Positions 33,113 through 42,714 of a stretch of DNA of 64,000 nt are shown one piece after another. Each line of letters begins with the position of its first letter. Position 1 is the first letter of the stretch. The DNA is from Streptomyces omiyaensis (lineage in GTDB: Bacteria; Actinomycetota; Actinomycetes; Streptomycetales; Streptomycetaceae): positions 1-64,000 of the forward strand of contig NZ_BMVV01000027.1 in assembly GCF_014650895.1 (NCBI RefSeq), read 5' to 3'. The notes below the pieces were generated by a model. The model was not told where the DNA came from. It searched no databases and was given only the letters and a program-made list of their open reading frames with translations. Position numbers and translations under genes: made by a program.

Positions 33113-34561
33113 ATGAACAGGCGAGACGTGCCGGAGCGTCAGCTCCACGACGCCGTGGTGGTGGTCCCGGGCATCATGGGGAGCGCCCTGTACGACGTCG
33201 AGAACGACACCCCGTTATGGGGGGTCGGCCGCATCTTCCAGTACTCCGCGCGCGCCCACGGAAAGCGGCTGCGCGCCCTGGCCGTCACCGACGCCGAACG
33301 GGCCGGCCGGACCGGCCGGGTCGAGGCGACCGGCGTGCTCAACGTCGCGGACTGGTTCCCGGGCCTCGGCCACGCCCAGCCGTACAACGCCCTGATATCC
33401 GGACTGCGCGGAGCGGCCCTGCACAAGGCCGCCGTCCGGCCCTTCCCCTACGACTGGCGCCTCTCCGTCGCGCACAACGGCGCCCTGCTCGCCCGGGAGA
33501 TCCGCCTGCACCTGGAGGCCTGGCGGACGCACGCCGCCCACCGCCACCACCTCGACCGGCACCCGGAGGCGGGCCCCGCCAAGGTGCTGATCGTCGCCCA
33601 CTCCATGGGCGGCCTGCTCGCCCGCGAGGCCGTGCACCACGGCGGGGTGCGGGACGACGTCCGCGCGGTGATGACCGTGGGCACCCCCTTCGCCGGCTCG
33701 GTGAAGGCCGCCGTGATGCTCAACTCCGGCAAGGGCGCGCCCGGGCTGATCCCGCCCCAGGTGCTGCGCGAGGTCACCCCGACCATGCCGGGGCTGTACG
33801 ACCTGCTGCCCGCCTACCGCTGCCACGAGGAGGGCGCCGACATGAGGGAGCCCGGCCTCGACGACATCCTGGCGCTGGGCGGCCGGCGCGAGCAGGCCGA
33901 GGCCTCCGCCGCCTGGCGGAAGGCGGCGGGGGGCGCCCTGCTGCCCGAGCACGTGATGGTGGTCGGCGTGGGCCAGCGGACCTGGCAGAGCTACCGGATG
34001 GACGCCGGGGCGGCCGTGGCCCAGTCGTACCTGTTCCGCCGGAAGGCGGGCCGCCTCCTCCTCGACGCGGAGGGCAGGCCCCTCCCCGAGAACCGCAAGG
34101 GCGACGGCACCGTCTACCGCTTCGCCGCCCACCTGGAGGGCTCCGACGCCCGTCCCGTCCCGGTGCGCCAGGAGCACAGCTCCCTGGCCCGCAGCGAGAG
34201 CGTCATCGAGATGGCCCGCGCGATGCTGAGCGGCCTGCGCCACCCCGACGAGCTGGGCGACATGCTCGGGGGCGACGACGACCTGGAGCTCCACACGCCC
34301 GAATGGGCCGTCCCCGACGCCGCGTTCGCCATCGAGGTGGAGGGCGCGCCCCCCGGCTCGGACCTGGAGTGCGTGGTGCGGGAGGTCAGCGGACACGACA
34401 CGGTCCACCACCCCGAGCTGAAGCGGGTCCGCGGCACGGAGGGCGGCTGGCGGGCGGCCTGCCGGCTCGACCGGCCGGGGATGTACGAGGTGGAGGTCCG
34501 CGGCGGCGCGGAACCGCTGCGCCGGCTCGTCCCCGTCCTCGCGACGGAGCAGCACGGCTGA
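33113..34561 (+). CDS. LCAT/PGAP1-type alpha/beta hydrolase (lipase-like), operon gene 1
   Basis: 482 residues. The opening AVVVVPGIMGSALYD is the oxyanion region of LCAT-like acyltransferases and lipases; the nucleophile elbow is VAHSMGGLLAREA with Ser164; ending HSSLA may hold the catalytic His. The last 90 residues form an Ig-like beta domain (EVEGAPPGSDLEC to YEVEVRGGAEP). No signal peptide, so the enzyme is cytosolic. ATG 33113 follows a G-rich tract; ATG 33092 in frame is an alternative. It is the first of five genes with 4 nt spacing or overlaps. In bacterial immunity, lipases often serve as membrane-damaging effectors (family knowledge); that role here is an inference. Confidence 0.85.
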   Translation: MNRRDVPERQLHDAVVVVPGIMGSALYDVENDTPLWGVGRIFQYSARAHGKRLRALAVTDAERAGRTGRVEATGVLNVADWFPGLGHAQPYNALISGLRGAALHKAAVRPFPYDWRLSVAHNGALLAREIRLHLEAWRTHAAHRHHLDRHPEAGPAKVLIVAHSMGGLLAREAVHHGGVRDDVRAVMTVGTPFAGSVKAAVMLNSGKGAPGLIPPQVLREVTPTMPGLYDLLPAYRCHEEGADMREPGLDDILALGGRREQAEASAAWRKAAGGALLPEHVMVVGVGQRTWQSYRMDAGAAVAQSYLFRRKAGRLLLDAEGRPLPENRKGDGTVYRFAAHLEGSDARPVPVRQEHSSLARSESVIEMARAMLSGLRHPDELGDMLGGDDDLELHTPEWAVPDAAFAIEVEGAPPGSDLECVVREVSGHDTVHHPELKRVRGTEGGWRAACRLDRPGMYEVEVRGGAEPLRRLVPVLATEQHG

Positions 34562-34565
34562 GACG

Positions 34566-37500
34566 GTGGTGCCCGAGTTCGTCGCGCCGCCGTCCGGCGC
34601 CGGGACCGCGCACGGCCGGACCGCGGACGTCCCGCGGCCCGGCCCGCCCGCGGAGACCCGCGCCGGCGCCGCCGCCCCGCCCGCGTACGACACCACCGGT
34701 GCGTACGCCGACACCCGCGCGTACGACACCACGCCCGGGAACGCCGACGCGCCCGGGCACCCCGACGCGCCCGGGTACGACACCACGCCCGGGCACGACG
34801 TCACGTCCGGGTACGACATCGCGTCCGGGTACGCCGACACCGAGGTCGCGGACGTCTTCGACGTGCACACCCTGCCCCTGGGGCCGGTGCTGAACTTTCC
34901 GGACGCGAGGACCGCGGAGGAGGCCGAGCTGGCCGTCGCCGTCCTGGAGCGGTTCGGCGGGACGGCCGTGCCCCCGCTCGCCCGGCCCGCGGCCGGGAAG
35001 AAGGAGGACGAGCCCGGCGAGGGCGACGGAGAAGAGAAGGAAGGGGCCGGCCCGCGGCTCCTGATGTCGCTGACCGACGCCGACGACGCGCTGGCCCACT
35101 GGGCGGCGGAGGGCCGCGACCACCCCGGCCGGCCCTCGGTCCTCCTGTGGTTCGGCCACGGCCGCCAGGGCAGGACCGGCCCCGTGCTCGTCGTGCCCGA
35201 CGGCGGACGCGGGCAGCGCAACACCTACGTCACGCCGGACATGTTCGCGTACTACCTCCACGCCGAGCAGCAGCGGCGGGACACCGAGGAGGGCCACTGG
35301 GCGATCGTGGTGATCGAGGCGTGCAACTCGAAGAGCTTCACCGAGGAGCTGCAGGCCAGGTTCCTCGGGGCCCACGCGCCCAAGCTGTGCTCCCTCCTCC
35401 TCGTCGGCACGGGCAAGGAGGCGGCCCAGGCGTACCTGGGGGCCTTCCGGAAGGCGATGGAGAGCTACCTCGCGGAGAAGTCCTGGCAGGACGAGGTGCA
35501 CACCCTCCGGGAGCTCCAGCTCCACCTCAAGCGCAGGGTCCCCTACGCCGAGCTCGTCGGGGAGGAGACCTCGCGGGAGCTGCCGCTGCGGCTGCGGGAC
35601 GTGGTGCCCCTCGACGGCGCCACCACCGTCGCCGAACAGCAGCGGCTCCAGCGGGAGCACGACGCCGCCCCCGCCGGTCCCGGGACGGCGGGGGCCGAGA
35701 AGCCGCACGACGGGGGGACCCGGGGCCTGCCGTCCGTCCCCGGAGGGGACGAGACGGGGTTCCTCGAAGTGGTCCCGGACTTCACCGGCCGGACCACGGA
35801 GCGCGCCGCCGTCGCCGACTGGCTCGCCGCCCCGGACGGACCGCCGGTCCTGGTCGTCACCGGTCCTCCCGGCACCGGCAAGTCGGCCCTGCTCGGCGAG
35901 GTCCTGCGGGGCCTGCGCCGGGGCGGGGGCGTGGGGCCGGACGTGCGCGTCGGCGCGGTCCTGCGGCTCACCGGGAGCACCGCGGCCGACGTGACGGACC
36001 GGCTCGCACAGCTCCTCGGCACCGACCGGAGCACCGGCGGCAACAGCCCCGGCCCCGACGACGGACCCGGCGAGGACGGCGGCGCCCGGTCGCCGGCACC
36101 GGGCGGCCCCGGCGACCCCCTCGAACCCCTCCGCCGCCGCCTGGCCGCCCCCGCCGCCGGCGGGGTCCCCACGCTGATCCTCGCCGACGCCCTGGACGAG
36201 GCCCGGGAGCCCTTCCGGGTCGCCTCGCTGCTGCGGGACCTCACCGAGGCCGCCGGGGTCCGGCTGCTCGTCGGCACCCGCACCTCCCCGTACGAGACGG
36301 AGGCGGCCGGGGACGGGGCCGACCTGCGGGAGGCCCTGGGCAGCGCCACCGGACAGGCCCGCGTCCTGGAGCTGACCGCCGACACGGAGGCCGCCACCGC
36401 CTACGCCGCCCGCCGGGTGGAGCGCGTCCTCGACGAGCACGGCACCGCGGACCCGGCCCGGCGCGCGACGGTCGTGGGCACGGTGCGCGACGCCGTCGAG
36501 CACCACGTCCGCGAGGGGTCCTGGCAGTTCCTGCACGTCGCCCTCGCCGTCGGCGAGATCGAGCAGCGGCCCGGCCTGCTGGCCGACGGGCCCGACGCCC
36601 GCTCCGCCCTGGAACAGCTGCTCGCGAAGGACCGGACCGGGCTGTTCGGGGCCGCCGTCGCCCGGATCACCGCCGCGCTGCCGGCCGCCGACGCGCTGCT
36701 GAGGTCCCTGGCCCTGGCCCAGGGCCGCGGCCTGCCCCGTGCCGACGGCGTCTGGGCCCACGCGGCGGCGGGCGTCGCGGGACGGGAGGACCCCGTCTCC
36801 GGCGAGGAGCTGTCCCTGTTCCTCGGCCGGGCGGCGGCGTACGTCCTGCTCGACGGCGAGGACCGGCGCAGCGTCTACCGCCCCGCCCACCGCACCTACA
36901 CCGAGCAGCTCCTGGCCACCACCACCCCCGGGCAGCGGCTCGGCCTGCTGACCGCGCTGCTCGACGCGGCGGCGGAGCAGTGCGCCGGCGGCGGGACGAT
37001 CAGCCCGCACCTCGAAGCGCGGCTCGCGCAGTACGCGGCCGACTGCGGACTCCCCGGCTGGACGGAGCTGGCGGCCCGGCCCTCCGTCCTCGACCGGCTC
37101 CCCGTGACCACGCTCAGCGGATCGGCCCTCGCCCCCGGCGGGGCGGGCGTGACCGGCCCCGCCGACCTGCCGATCGAGGTGCTCGGCACGGTCGCCTCCG
37201 CCCACCTGGTCCGCGCGGCCACGGCCGCCGACCGGCCCGGGCTGCGCCAGCTGGGCGGGCTGCGCGCCACCGGGCGGCTGCACCCCGCCGGCCCCGGGGC
37301 GGCCTGGGAGGTGTGCTGGGGCGAACTGCGGGTCCTGCCCCCGCACCTGAAGCTCGGCGGAGCCGGCAGCGGCGCGGTGTCGGCGCTGACCGCCCGCCCC
37401 TCGGAGCCGTGGCTGGCGACGGGGGCGCTCGACGGCACGGTGGTCGTGTGGGAGCCGTGGCGGGCGCACCGCCCCGCCCTGCTGATGCGCGGCCACGGCC

Positions 37501-38840
37501 GGCCGGTCTCCGCGCTCGCCTCGCTGGGCACGCGGCCGCACGGCGGCGGACCCGCCCTGCTCCTCGCCGCCCACGACGACCGCACCCTGCACCTGTGGGA
37601 CACCGGCTCCGCCGACCGGCCCGTCCTGCGCCGCACGGGCACGGCCGGAGAGACCGTCCGGATCGCGGCGCCCCTGCCGGGCGGGGCGGGGCGCTTCGCG
37701 CTCGGCGGCGCCGGCGGCTATCTGGCGCTCCTCGACGCGGACGGCGGGGCCCCCGGGGCCCTGGCGACGGGCGTCGCCGGCGACGTGGTCGGGCTGACGC
37801 CCCTCACCTCGCCCGACGGACGGCAGTGGCTGGCGGCGGCCCACCGCTCGGGAGAGCTGGTGCTGTGGGACGTGACCGGCTCCGGGGCGGTGCGGCTGGC
37901 CTCGCTGGCGACCCGCAGGACGCTCACGGCCCTCACGGCGCTCACGGACGCCGACGGCACGCTCCGGCTGGCGACCGCCGCCGAAGCGGGTCCGGTGGAG
38001 CTGTGGCGGGTGCAGACGCGGCAGGACGAGCTCCTCCTGACGGCCTCGCCCCTGCCCGACCCCGAGGAGCTGCGCGCGCCGCTGCTGGCCGCGCTGCCCT
38101 CACCGGGCGGCGACACCCTCGTCGTCGGCGACGCCGACGGGACGGTCCGGCTGCTCGTCCCGGGCGACGTGTCCCCGCGCCCCGCGGGCGGCGGCATCCC
38201 CAAGGCCCGGACCACCGCCGTCCTGCGCGGGCCCGGCGGCGGGACCGTGCTGGCGACGGTCGCCGGACGCGACCCGCTCGTCCACCTCTGGGCGCCCGCC
38301 CCGGCCGCCGGCGGGGCCGGGGCGTCGCGCCGGCCCCGCGTCGACCGGGTGCGACGGCACGTCCTGGAGGACGGTACGGAGGTCGTGCTGGTGACGGAGT
38401 CCGCCGTCGCGCCGGCGGGCGCCGCCCCGGCGGTCTCCGTCCGGGTCCTGCGGGCCGCGGACGGCGAGGACCTCACCGACCGGGTGGGGGCCGCGTCCCT
38501 GCCGGGGGACGAGGCCGGCGGGAAGGACGCGGCGCCCCCGTCCGTCACCCGGCGGCACGCGAACCGCGTGATGGGCTGGGTGGAGCTGGAGGGCGTGGAG
38601 GACGGCGGCGGGCGGCGGGCGAGCCTCGACCGGGACGGCGTCCTCCTGGTGTGGGACGACGGGCCGTCCGGCTCCCGCGAACCCGTCCGCCGGATCTCCC
38701 TGGGGGCTCCGGGGCTTCACCTGACGGCCCTGTCCGGGGGACGGGTCGCCGCGACCACCGACGACGGGATCGTCGTCCTCGCCATCGCAGCCGTCGCGCC
38801 GAGGGGCGCCGACGGGGGGACGGAGGAGACACATGGTTGA
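34566..38840 (+). CDS. Caspase-like peptidase / STAND ATPase / beta-propeller protein, operon gene 2
   Basis: 1424 residues. Residues 1-100 are a low-complexity, repeat-encoded linker. A caspase-like (C14) domain follows, with the dyad visible as WFGHGRQG (His198) and IEACNSK (Cys253). A STAND/NACHT-type ATPase has GPPGTGKS at 433-440 and Walker B LILADALDEA near 540. A helical region precedes WD40-like blades from about 930 on (LATGALDGTVVVWE, LLAAHDDRTLHLWD, LAAAHRSGELVLWD). This is the plan of a ligand-sensing signalling protease: propeller as sensor, ATPase as switch, caspase as output. GTG start 4 nt after the lipase stop. Its last 8 nt overlap gene 3. No known specific homologue recognised. 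Confidence 0.85.
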   Translation: MVPEFVAPPSGAGTAHGRTADVPRPGPPAETRAGAAAPPAYDTTGAYADTRAYDTTPGNADAPGHPDAPGYDTTPGHDVTSGYDIASGYADTEVADVFDVHTLPLGPVLNFPDARTAEEAELAVAVLERFGGTAVPPLARPAAGKKEDEPGEGDGEEKEGAGPRLLMSLTDADDALAHWAAEGRDHPGRPSVLLWFGHGRQGRTGPVLVVPDGGRGQRNTYVTPDMFAYYLHAEQQRRDTEEGHWAIVVIEACNSKSFTEELQARFLGAHAPKLCSLLLVGTGKEAAQAYLGAFRKAMESYLAEKSWQDEVHTLRELQLHLKRRVPYAELVGEETSRELPLRLRDVVPLDGATTVAEQQRLQREHDAAPAGPGTAGAEKPHDGGTRGLPSVPGGDETGFLEVVPDFTGRTTERAAVADWLAAPDGPPVLVVTGPPGTGKSALLGEVLRGLRRGGGVGPDVRVGAVLRLTGSTAADVTDRLAQLLGTDRSTGGNSPGPDDGPGEDGGARSPAPGGPGDPLEPLRRRLAAPAAGGVPTLILADALDEAREPFRVASLLRDLTEAAGVRLLVGTRTSPYETEAAGDGADLREALGSATGQARVLELTADTEAATAYAARRVERVLDEHGTADPARRATVVGTVRDAVEHHVREGSWQFLHVALAVGEIEQRPGLLADGPDARSALEQLLAKDRTGLFGAAVARITAALPAADALLRSLALAQGRGLPRADGVWAHAAAGVAGREDPVSGEELSLFLGRAAAYVLLDGEDRRSVYRPAHRTYTEQLLATTTPGQRLGLLTALLDAAAEQCAGGGTISPHLEARLAQYAADCGLPGWTELAARPSVLDRLPVTTLSGSALAPGGAGVTGPADLPIEVLGTVASAHLVRAATAADRPGLRQLGGLRATGRLHPAGPGAAWEVCWGELRVLPPHLKLGGAGSGAVSALTARPSEPWLATGALDGTVVVWEPWRAHRPALLMRGHGRPVSALASLGTRPHGGGPALLLAAHDDRTLHLWDTGSADRPVLRRTGTAGETVRIAAPLPGGAGRFALGGAGGYLALLDADGGAPGALATGVAGDVVGLTPLTSPDGRQWLAAAHRSGELVLWDVTGSGAVRLASLATRRTLTALTALTDADGTLRLATAAEAGPVELWRVQTRQDELLLTASPLPDPEELRAPLLAALPSPGGDTLVVGDADGTVRLLVPGDVSPRPAGGGIPKARTTAVLRGPGGGTVLATVAGRDPLVHLWAPAPAAGGAGASRRPRVDRVRRHVLEDGTEVVLVTESAVAPAGAAPAVSVRVLRAADGEDLTDRVGAASLPGDEAGGKDAAPPSVTRRHANRVMGWVELEGVEDGGGRRASLDRDGVLLVWDDGPSGSREPVRRISLGAPGLHLTALSGGRVAATTDDGIVVLAIAAVAPRGADGGTEETHG
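34683..34850 (+). repeat. Degenerate tandem repeat in the 5' part of the caspase gene
   Basis: Imperfect units of 12-24 bp around TACGACACCACGCCCGGG are repeated about eight times. They encode the YDTTPG/HPDAPG/YDVTSG-like linker. Repeats keep the reading frame, so the linker length can vary between strains. Confidence 0.7.
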
Positions 38841-41800
38841 CGACCTCGGACCGGAGGAGATCACCGATGTGCTGAAGCAGCTGTTCACCGGCCCCCAGGC
38901 GGTGTACGCCCCCGAGGGCAAGGAGCCCTACCAGCTCGACGGAGACGTGGAGGAGGTGATCAAGGGCACCCTGATCCGCTTCGTCCTCACCCACCCGGAC
39001 CCGGACCTGCAGCACGACCGGGAGGTCTCGCTCTTCCTCCGGGTGGACGGCGTGGTGGGCGAGTTGTGGGAGTTCGAGGTCCGCAACCTGCTGCGGCTGC
39101 GCATGCTGGGGCACCCCGCCCTGCCGGTGGTCGAGGACGGCAGGTTCGACCCGTCGCACCAGGTCGCCTTCATCATGACCCGGAAGGTCGGCACGCCGCT
39201 CGCGGAGCAGGGCTGGAGCGACGTGCGCGGGTGGGCCACCGAGCACCCGGTCGCCGCGTTCGAGCAGTTCGGCCTCCTGGTCGACGCCCTCAGCCAGCTG
39301 CACGGCACCCGCATCGTGCACCGGAACCTGACCCTCGCCGCCCTCCGCATGACCTTCGACGAGGGCAAGGAGTCCCAGGCGTCCCTCTCCCTCGCCCGGT
39401 TCGAGCTCAGCGCCCTCCTCAACAACCTGCTGCACGCGATCAGCGGACCCAAGGGCAGGGAGATGTACGAGGAGGCCATGCGCGCCCTGTTCCACACCCC
39501 GCCGCCCGGCATCGGCACGGCCCAGCACCTGGCCTACATCGCGCCGGAGACGTACCCCTCGGTCTTCGGCGACGTGCGGTCGCGCCGGCTCGACCACGGC
39601 AGCACCGACGTGTTCGGGCTGGGCGTGCTGGGCTGGGAGCTCTTCTTCGACTCCCTCACCGACCGGCTGCCCGATGAGTGCGCGGCGGTCGAGGCGGCGG
39701 ATCCCGAGGAGCTGCCGAACGCCCTGCTCCGGCTCCACACGAGGATGCGCCGCGAGCTCGACCTCGACACCCGGCTCCCCCGCCACCTGCGGACGGCGCT
39801 GCTGTCCATGCTCGACCCCTCCCCCACCAGCCGCAGCACCTCCTTCCAGGCCTCCGCCGACCTGCAGCGGCACTGGACGGCCATCTCCCTCGGGCTGGAG
39901 CCCGCGGACGAGGCCGCGGACGGGGGCGGGGGGAAGCGCGAACTGCCCCGGCTGGTGGCCTTCATGCCGGTGGAGTCCGTCGTCACCATCCACGAGGCCC
40001 GGGGCTGGACCGACCACCGCACCGACACCAAACAGGGGTGCGAGGAACTGGAGCAGTTCCTCAGGACCGAGCTCGACCAGGCGGAGCTGATCCACTGCCC
40101 CGGCGGCGCGGAGGGCTACGTACAGGACGACAACCGCAGGGCGCTGGCCCAGGCGGAGTGGGTGCTCGTCGGCACGCAGGCGGTGTGGTTCTGCGCCTAC
40201 CTGTACCAGGACTCGGTGAGGCGCCGGAACCTCGTCACCCACAAGGACACGCTCGTCATCAAGTACCTGCTGGACAAGCGGTACGCGGGCGAACTGCTGA
40301 AGACCTGGCCCCGGCGCCGGATCGGCAAGTTCGACCTCGTGCCCTACTACGCCCGCAAGTCGCTCGACGCGGAGCGCAGGAACCGCCCCTCCTGGGAGCC
40401 GCTGACCTCGTCGGTCTCCATCGAGCGGGCCGTGCAGGACACCGGGGTGCAGAAGATGCTGCGGAGCTTCCACTTCATGCTGGAGTACCGGGGTCTCGTG
40501 CTGAGGGCCCGCACCTACCCGTACCGGCTGGAGGACGCCGACGGGCGGCTGGTCCTCACCCACGACAAGGACCGGGACCGCCGCTGGCTCCACGGCGACC
40601 CCCTGCTCACCGCCTACGCGGCTCCGGGCCGGCGGCACCGGCCGCCGCTGGGCGACTTCGCGGACGAGCTCCTCGCGGAGCAGGAGTTCGCGGAGCTCGT
40701 CGTCGCGCCGGACCGCAACGACGAGAGGACCTCCAAGTTCGCCGGGCCCTACTTCGGCGAGCGCACCGTCAAGGTGCGGATCAGGGAACGGCTGGACGCC
40801 GACTCCCTGGTCGTCGACACGCCGTTCGGCCGGGACGACCTCCCCCCTCTGGGCTGGCTGCGCCCCGACGAGGACCGGGGCACGGAGATCCAGCTGCGCC
40901 GCGAGATCAAGGGCTACGACTCGCTCGCCCACAAGGCGGGCCTCGCGCGCACGCTCTACGAGCCGCGGTCGATCGCCCTGCGGGCCGGCCGCGGCGCCCT
41001 CCCGGCCGGCGGGAGTCCCGAGGAACAGCTGCGGGGCAGGGCGGACGAGGTGATCGGCGGCATGCTGAAGCTGCACCCGTTCTACGCCCTCCAGGGACCG
41101 CCCGGCACCGGCAAGAGCACGGTGGTGGCACGGGCCCTGCGGACCTTCCTCGGCAGTGAGTACGGTTCCCGGGTGCTGGTGAGCGCGCAGTCGAACGACG
41201 CGCTGGACCAGCTGGGCGGCAAGATCGTCGAGGAGCTGAGGACGCAGATCGAGGACCGCTCCCTCCTGGTGCTGCGGGAACTGTCGAAGTCGAAGGACCG
41301 CCAGGACCTGCCGCCCGCCCTGCGGCGCCACACCGCCGAAGCCCTCACCAACGACCTGGTCGAGCACATCGAGCGGCGCGTCCGCAACGGGTACGAGGGC
41401 GTGCGTCCCGGCGAGGAGGACCTGATGGACCGGTGGGCCGGGCTGGCCAAGGACATCTCGGTGGAGCTGACCGAACGCATCAAGTCGGGTGCCGACATCG
41501 TGCTGGCGACCTGCTCGATCGCGTCCACCCTCACCGACGAGATGCGCGACCCGTCCGACATGTTCGACTGGGTGATCATCGAGGAGGCGGCCAAGGCCTG
41601 GCCCACCGAGATCACCATCCCGCTCGCCCTGGGCGTGCGCTGGACCCTGATCGGCGACTACCTCCAGCTCGGACCCCACCGGGCCCAGGAGATCGAGACC
41701 TTCCTGGAGGGCCTGGCCACCAACCAGGACGAACGGATCCGCCTCCACTACGACCAGCGGGAGAGCTACCTCGAGTTCGTGCAGCTGTTCCGGCGCTTCT

Positions 41801-42714
41801 TCGAGGGGCACAGGCCCGGCGCCACCGCCGCGGCGGAGAGCCCCAGGGACGTGCTGGACATGCAGTTCCGCATGCACCGGGACATCTCGCTGCCGTTCGC
41901 CAGGGCCTTCTATCCCCCGGTCACCGAGGACGACCTGGACGGCACCTTCCTGAAGACCGACCCCGAGCTGAGCCGGGTCCACGCGCACGCCCGGCCGCCC
42001 TACCTCGCGGGCGCGCCCCTGGTGTGGCTCGACACCTCCCGGAACGACTGCGGCGACCAGGGCTACTGGTGGAACCCCGGCGAGGTCGCCCTCGTCGAGG
42101 GGCTGGTGCGCGCGATGGGCCTGGCGGACCGCAGGAGCCCGAAGGAGCTGACGGTCCTGACGCCGTACCGCCGCCAGGTGAGGGAGCTGAGGAAGGGCTT
42201 CCTGGACGGCCGGGTGCACACCGTCCACTCCTTCCAGGGCGGCGAGGCGGACACGGTGGTGATCTCGCTCGTCCGCAGCGGCGACCGGGGCCCGGACTCC
42301 CGCCGGAACGTGGGCCACACCGCCCAGCCCGACGTGGTCAACGTGATGCTGTCGCGGGCCCGGAGCCTGCTCGTGGTCGTCGGGGACATCGCGCACTTCG
42401 AGCGGCACGGCGGCAAGGACTGGCAGAAGATCATCCAGGTCTTCCGGACGGAGGGCCGGGTCGTCGACGCGTCGACCGGGGAGATCGTCGAGTGGCGGCC
42501 GGAGGCGGAGCCCGACCCGGCGGAGCGGCCGGATCCGCCGGCGACCGGGGCCGGGGCCGTATCGATCCCCGCGCAGGCCTCGGCCCCGCCGGACGCCGCC
42601 CCGCGCGAGACGGACGGCGCGAACGACGCGAACGATCCGGCCGGCACGACCGCCGCCGGCACGGTCCCCACGGCCGACACGGACGCGGCGGGGACGACGG
42701 GAGAGAAGCCGTGA
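38833..42714 (+). CDS. Pseudokinase fused to UPF1-like SF1 helicase, operon gene 3
   Basis: 1293 residues. Residues about 40-350 have a protein-kinase fold: VHRNL at 162-166 stands where HRDL is expected, the DFG is replaced by ARFE, but the APE (IAPETYP) remains, so it is probably catalytically dead. A middle region (360-700) has no recognised motif. The C-terminal half is an SF1B helicase of the UPF1/DNA2 type: GPPGTGKS at 755-762, IIEEAAKAWPTE near 917, LIGDYLQLGPH, then VHSFQGGEADTVVISLVRS and NVMLSRARSLLVVVGD. An acidic Ala/Thr-rich tail ends it. ATG 38833 has GGAGGAG upstream and overlaps gene 2 by 8 nt. A kinase-helicase fusion suggests nucleic-acid sensing coupled to signalling (inference). 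Confidence 0.85.
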   Translation: MVDDLGPEEITDVLKQLFTGPQAVYAPEGKEPYQLDGDVEEVIKGTLIRFVLTHPDPDLQHDREVSLFLRVDGVVGELWEFEVRNLLRLRMLGHPALPVVEDGRFDPSHQVAFIMTRKVGTPLAEQGWSDVRGWATEHPVAAFEQFGLLVDALSQLHGTRIVHRNLTLAALRMTFDEGKESQASLSLARFELSALLNNLLHAISGPKGREMYEEAMRALFHTPPPGIGTAQHLAYIAPETYPSVFGDVRSRRLDHGSTDVFGLGVLGWELFFDSLTDRLPDECAAVEAADPEELPNALLRLHTRMRRELDLDTRLPRHLRTALLSMLDPSPTSRSTSFQASADLQRHWTAISLGLEPADEAADGGGGKRELPRLVAFMPVESVVTIHEARGWTDHRTDTKQGCEELEQFLRTELDQAELIHCPGGAEGYVQDDNRRALAQAEWVLVGTQAVWFCAYLYQDSVRRRNLVTHKDTLVIKYLLDKRYAGELLKTWPRRRIGKFDLVPYYARKSLDAERRNRPSWEPLTSSVSIERAVQDTGVQKMLRSFHFMLEYRGLVLRARTYPYRLEDADGRLVLTHDKDRDRRWLHGDPLLTAYAAPGRRHRPPLGDFADELLAEQEFAELVVAPDRNDERTSKFAGPYFGERTVKVRIRERLDADSLVVDTPFGRDDLPPLGWLRPDEDRGTEIQLRREIKGYDSLAHKAGLARTLYEPRSIALRAGRGALPAGGSPEEQLRGRADEVIGGMLKLHPFYALQGPPGTGKSTVVARALRTFLGSEYGSRVLVSAQSNDALDQLGGKIVEELRTQIEDRSLLVLRELSKSKDRQDLPPALRRHTAEALTNDLVEHIERRVRNGYEGVRPGEEDLMDRWAGLAKDISVELTERIKSGADIVLATCSIASTLTDEMRDPSDMFDWVIIEEAAKAWPTEITIPLALGVRWTLIGDYLQLGPHRAQEIETFLEGLATNQDERIRLHYDQRESYLEFVQLFRRFFEGHRPGATAAAESPRDVLDMQFRMHRDISLPFARAFYPPVTEDDLDGTFLKTDPELSRVHAHARPPYLAGAPLVWLDTSRNDCGDQGYWWNPGEVALVEGLVRAMGLADRRSPKELTVLTPYRRQVRELRKGFLDGRVHTVHSFQGGEADTVVISLVRSGDRGPDSRRNVGHTAQPDVVNVMLSRARSLLVVVGDIAHFERHGGKDWQKIIQVFRTEGRVVDASTGEIVEWRPEAEPDPAERPDPPATGAGAVSIPAQASAPPDAAPRETDGANDANDPAGTTAAGTVPTADTDAAGTTGEKP

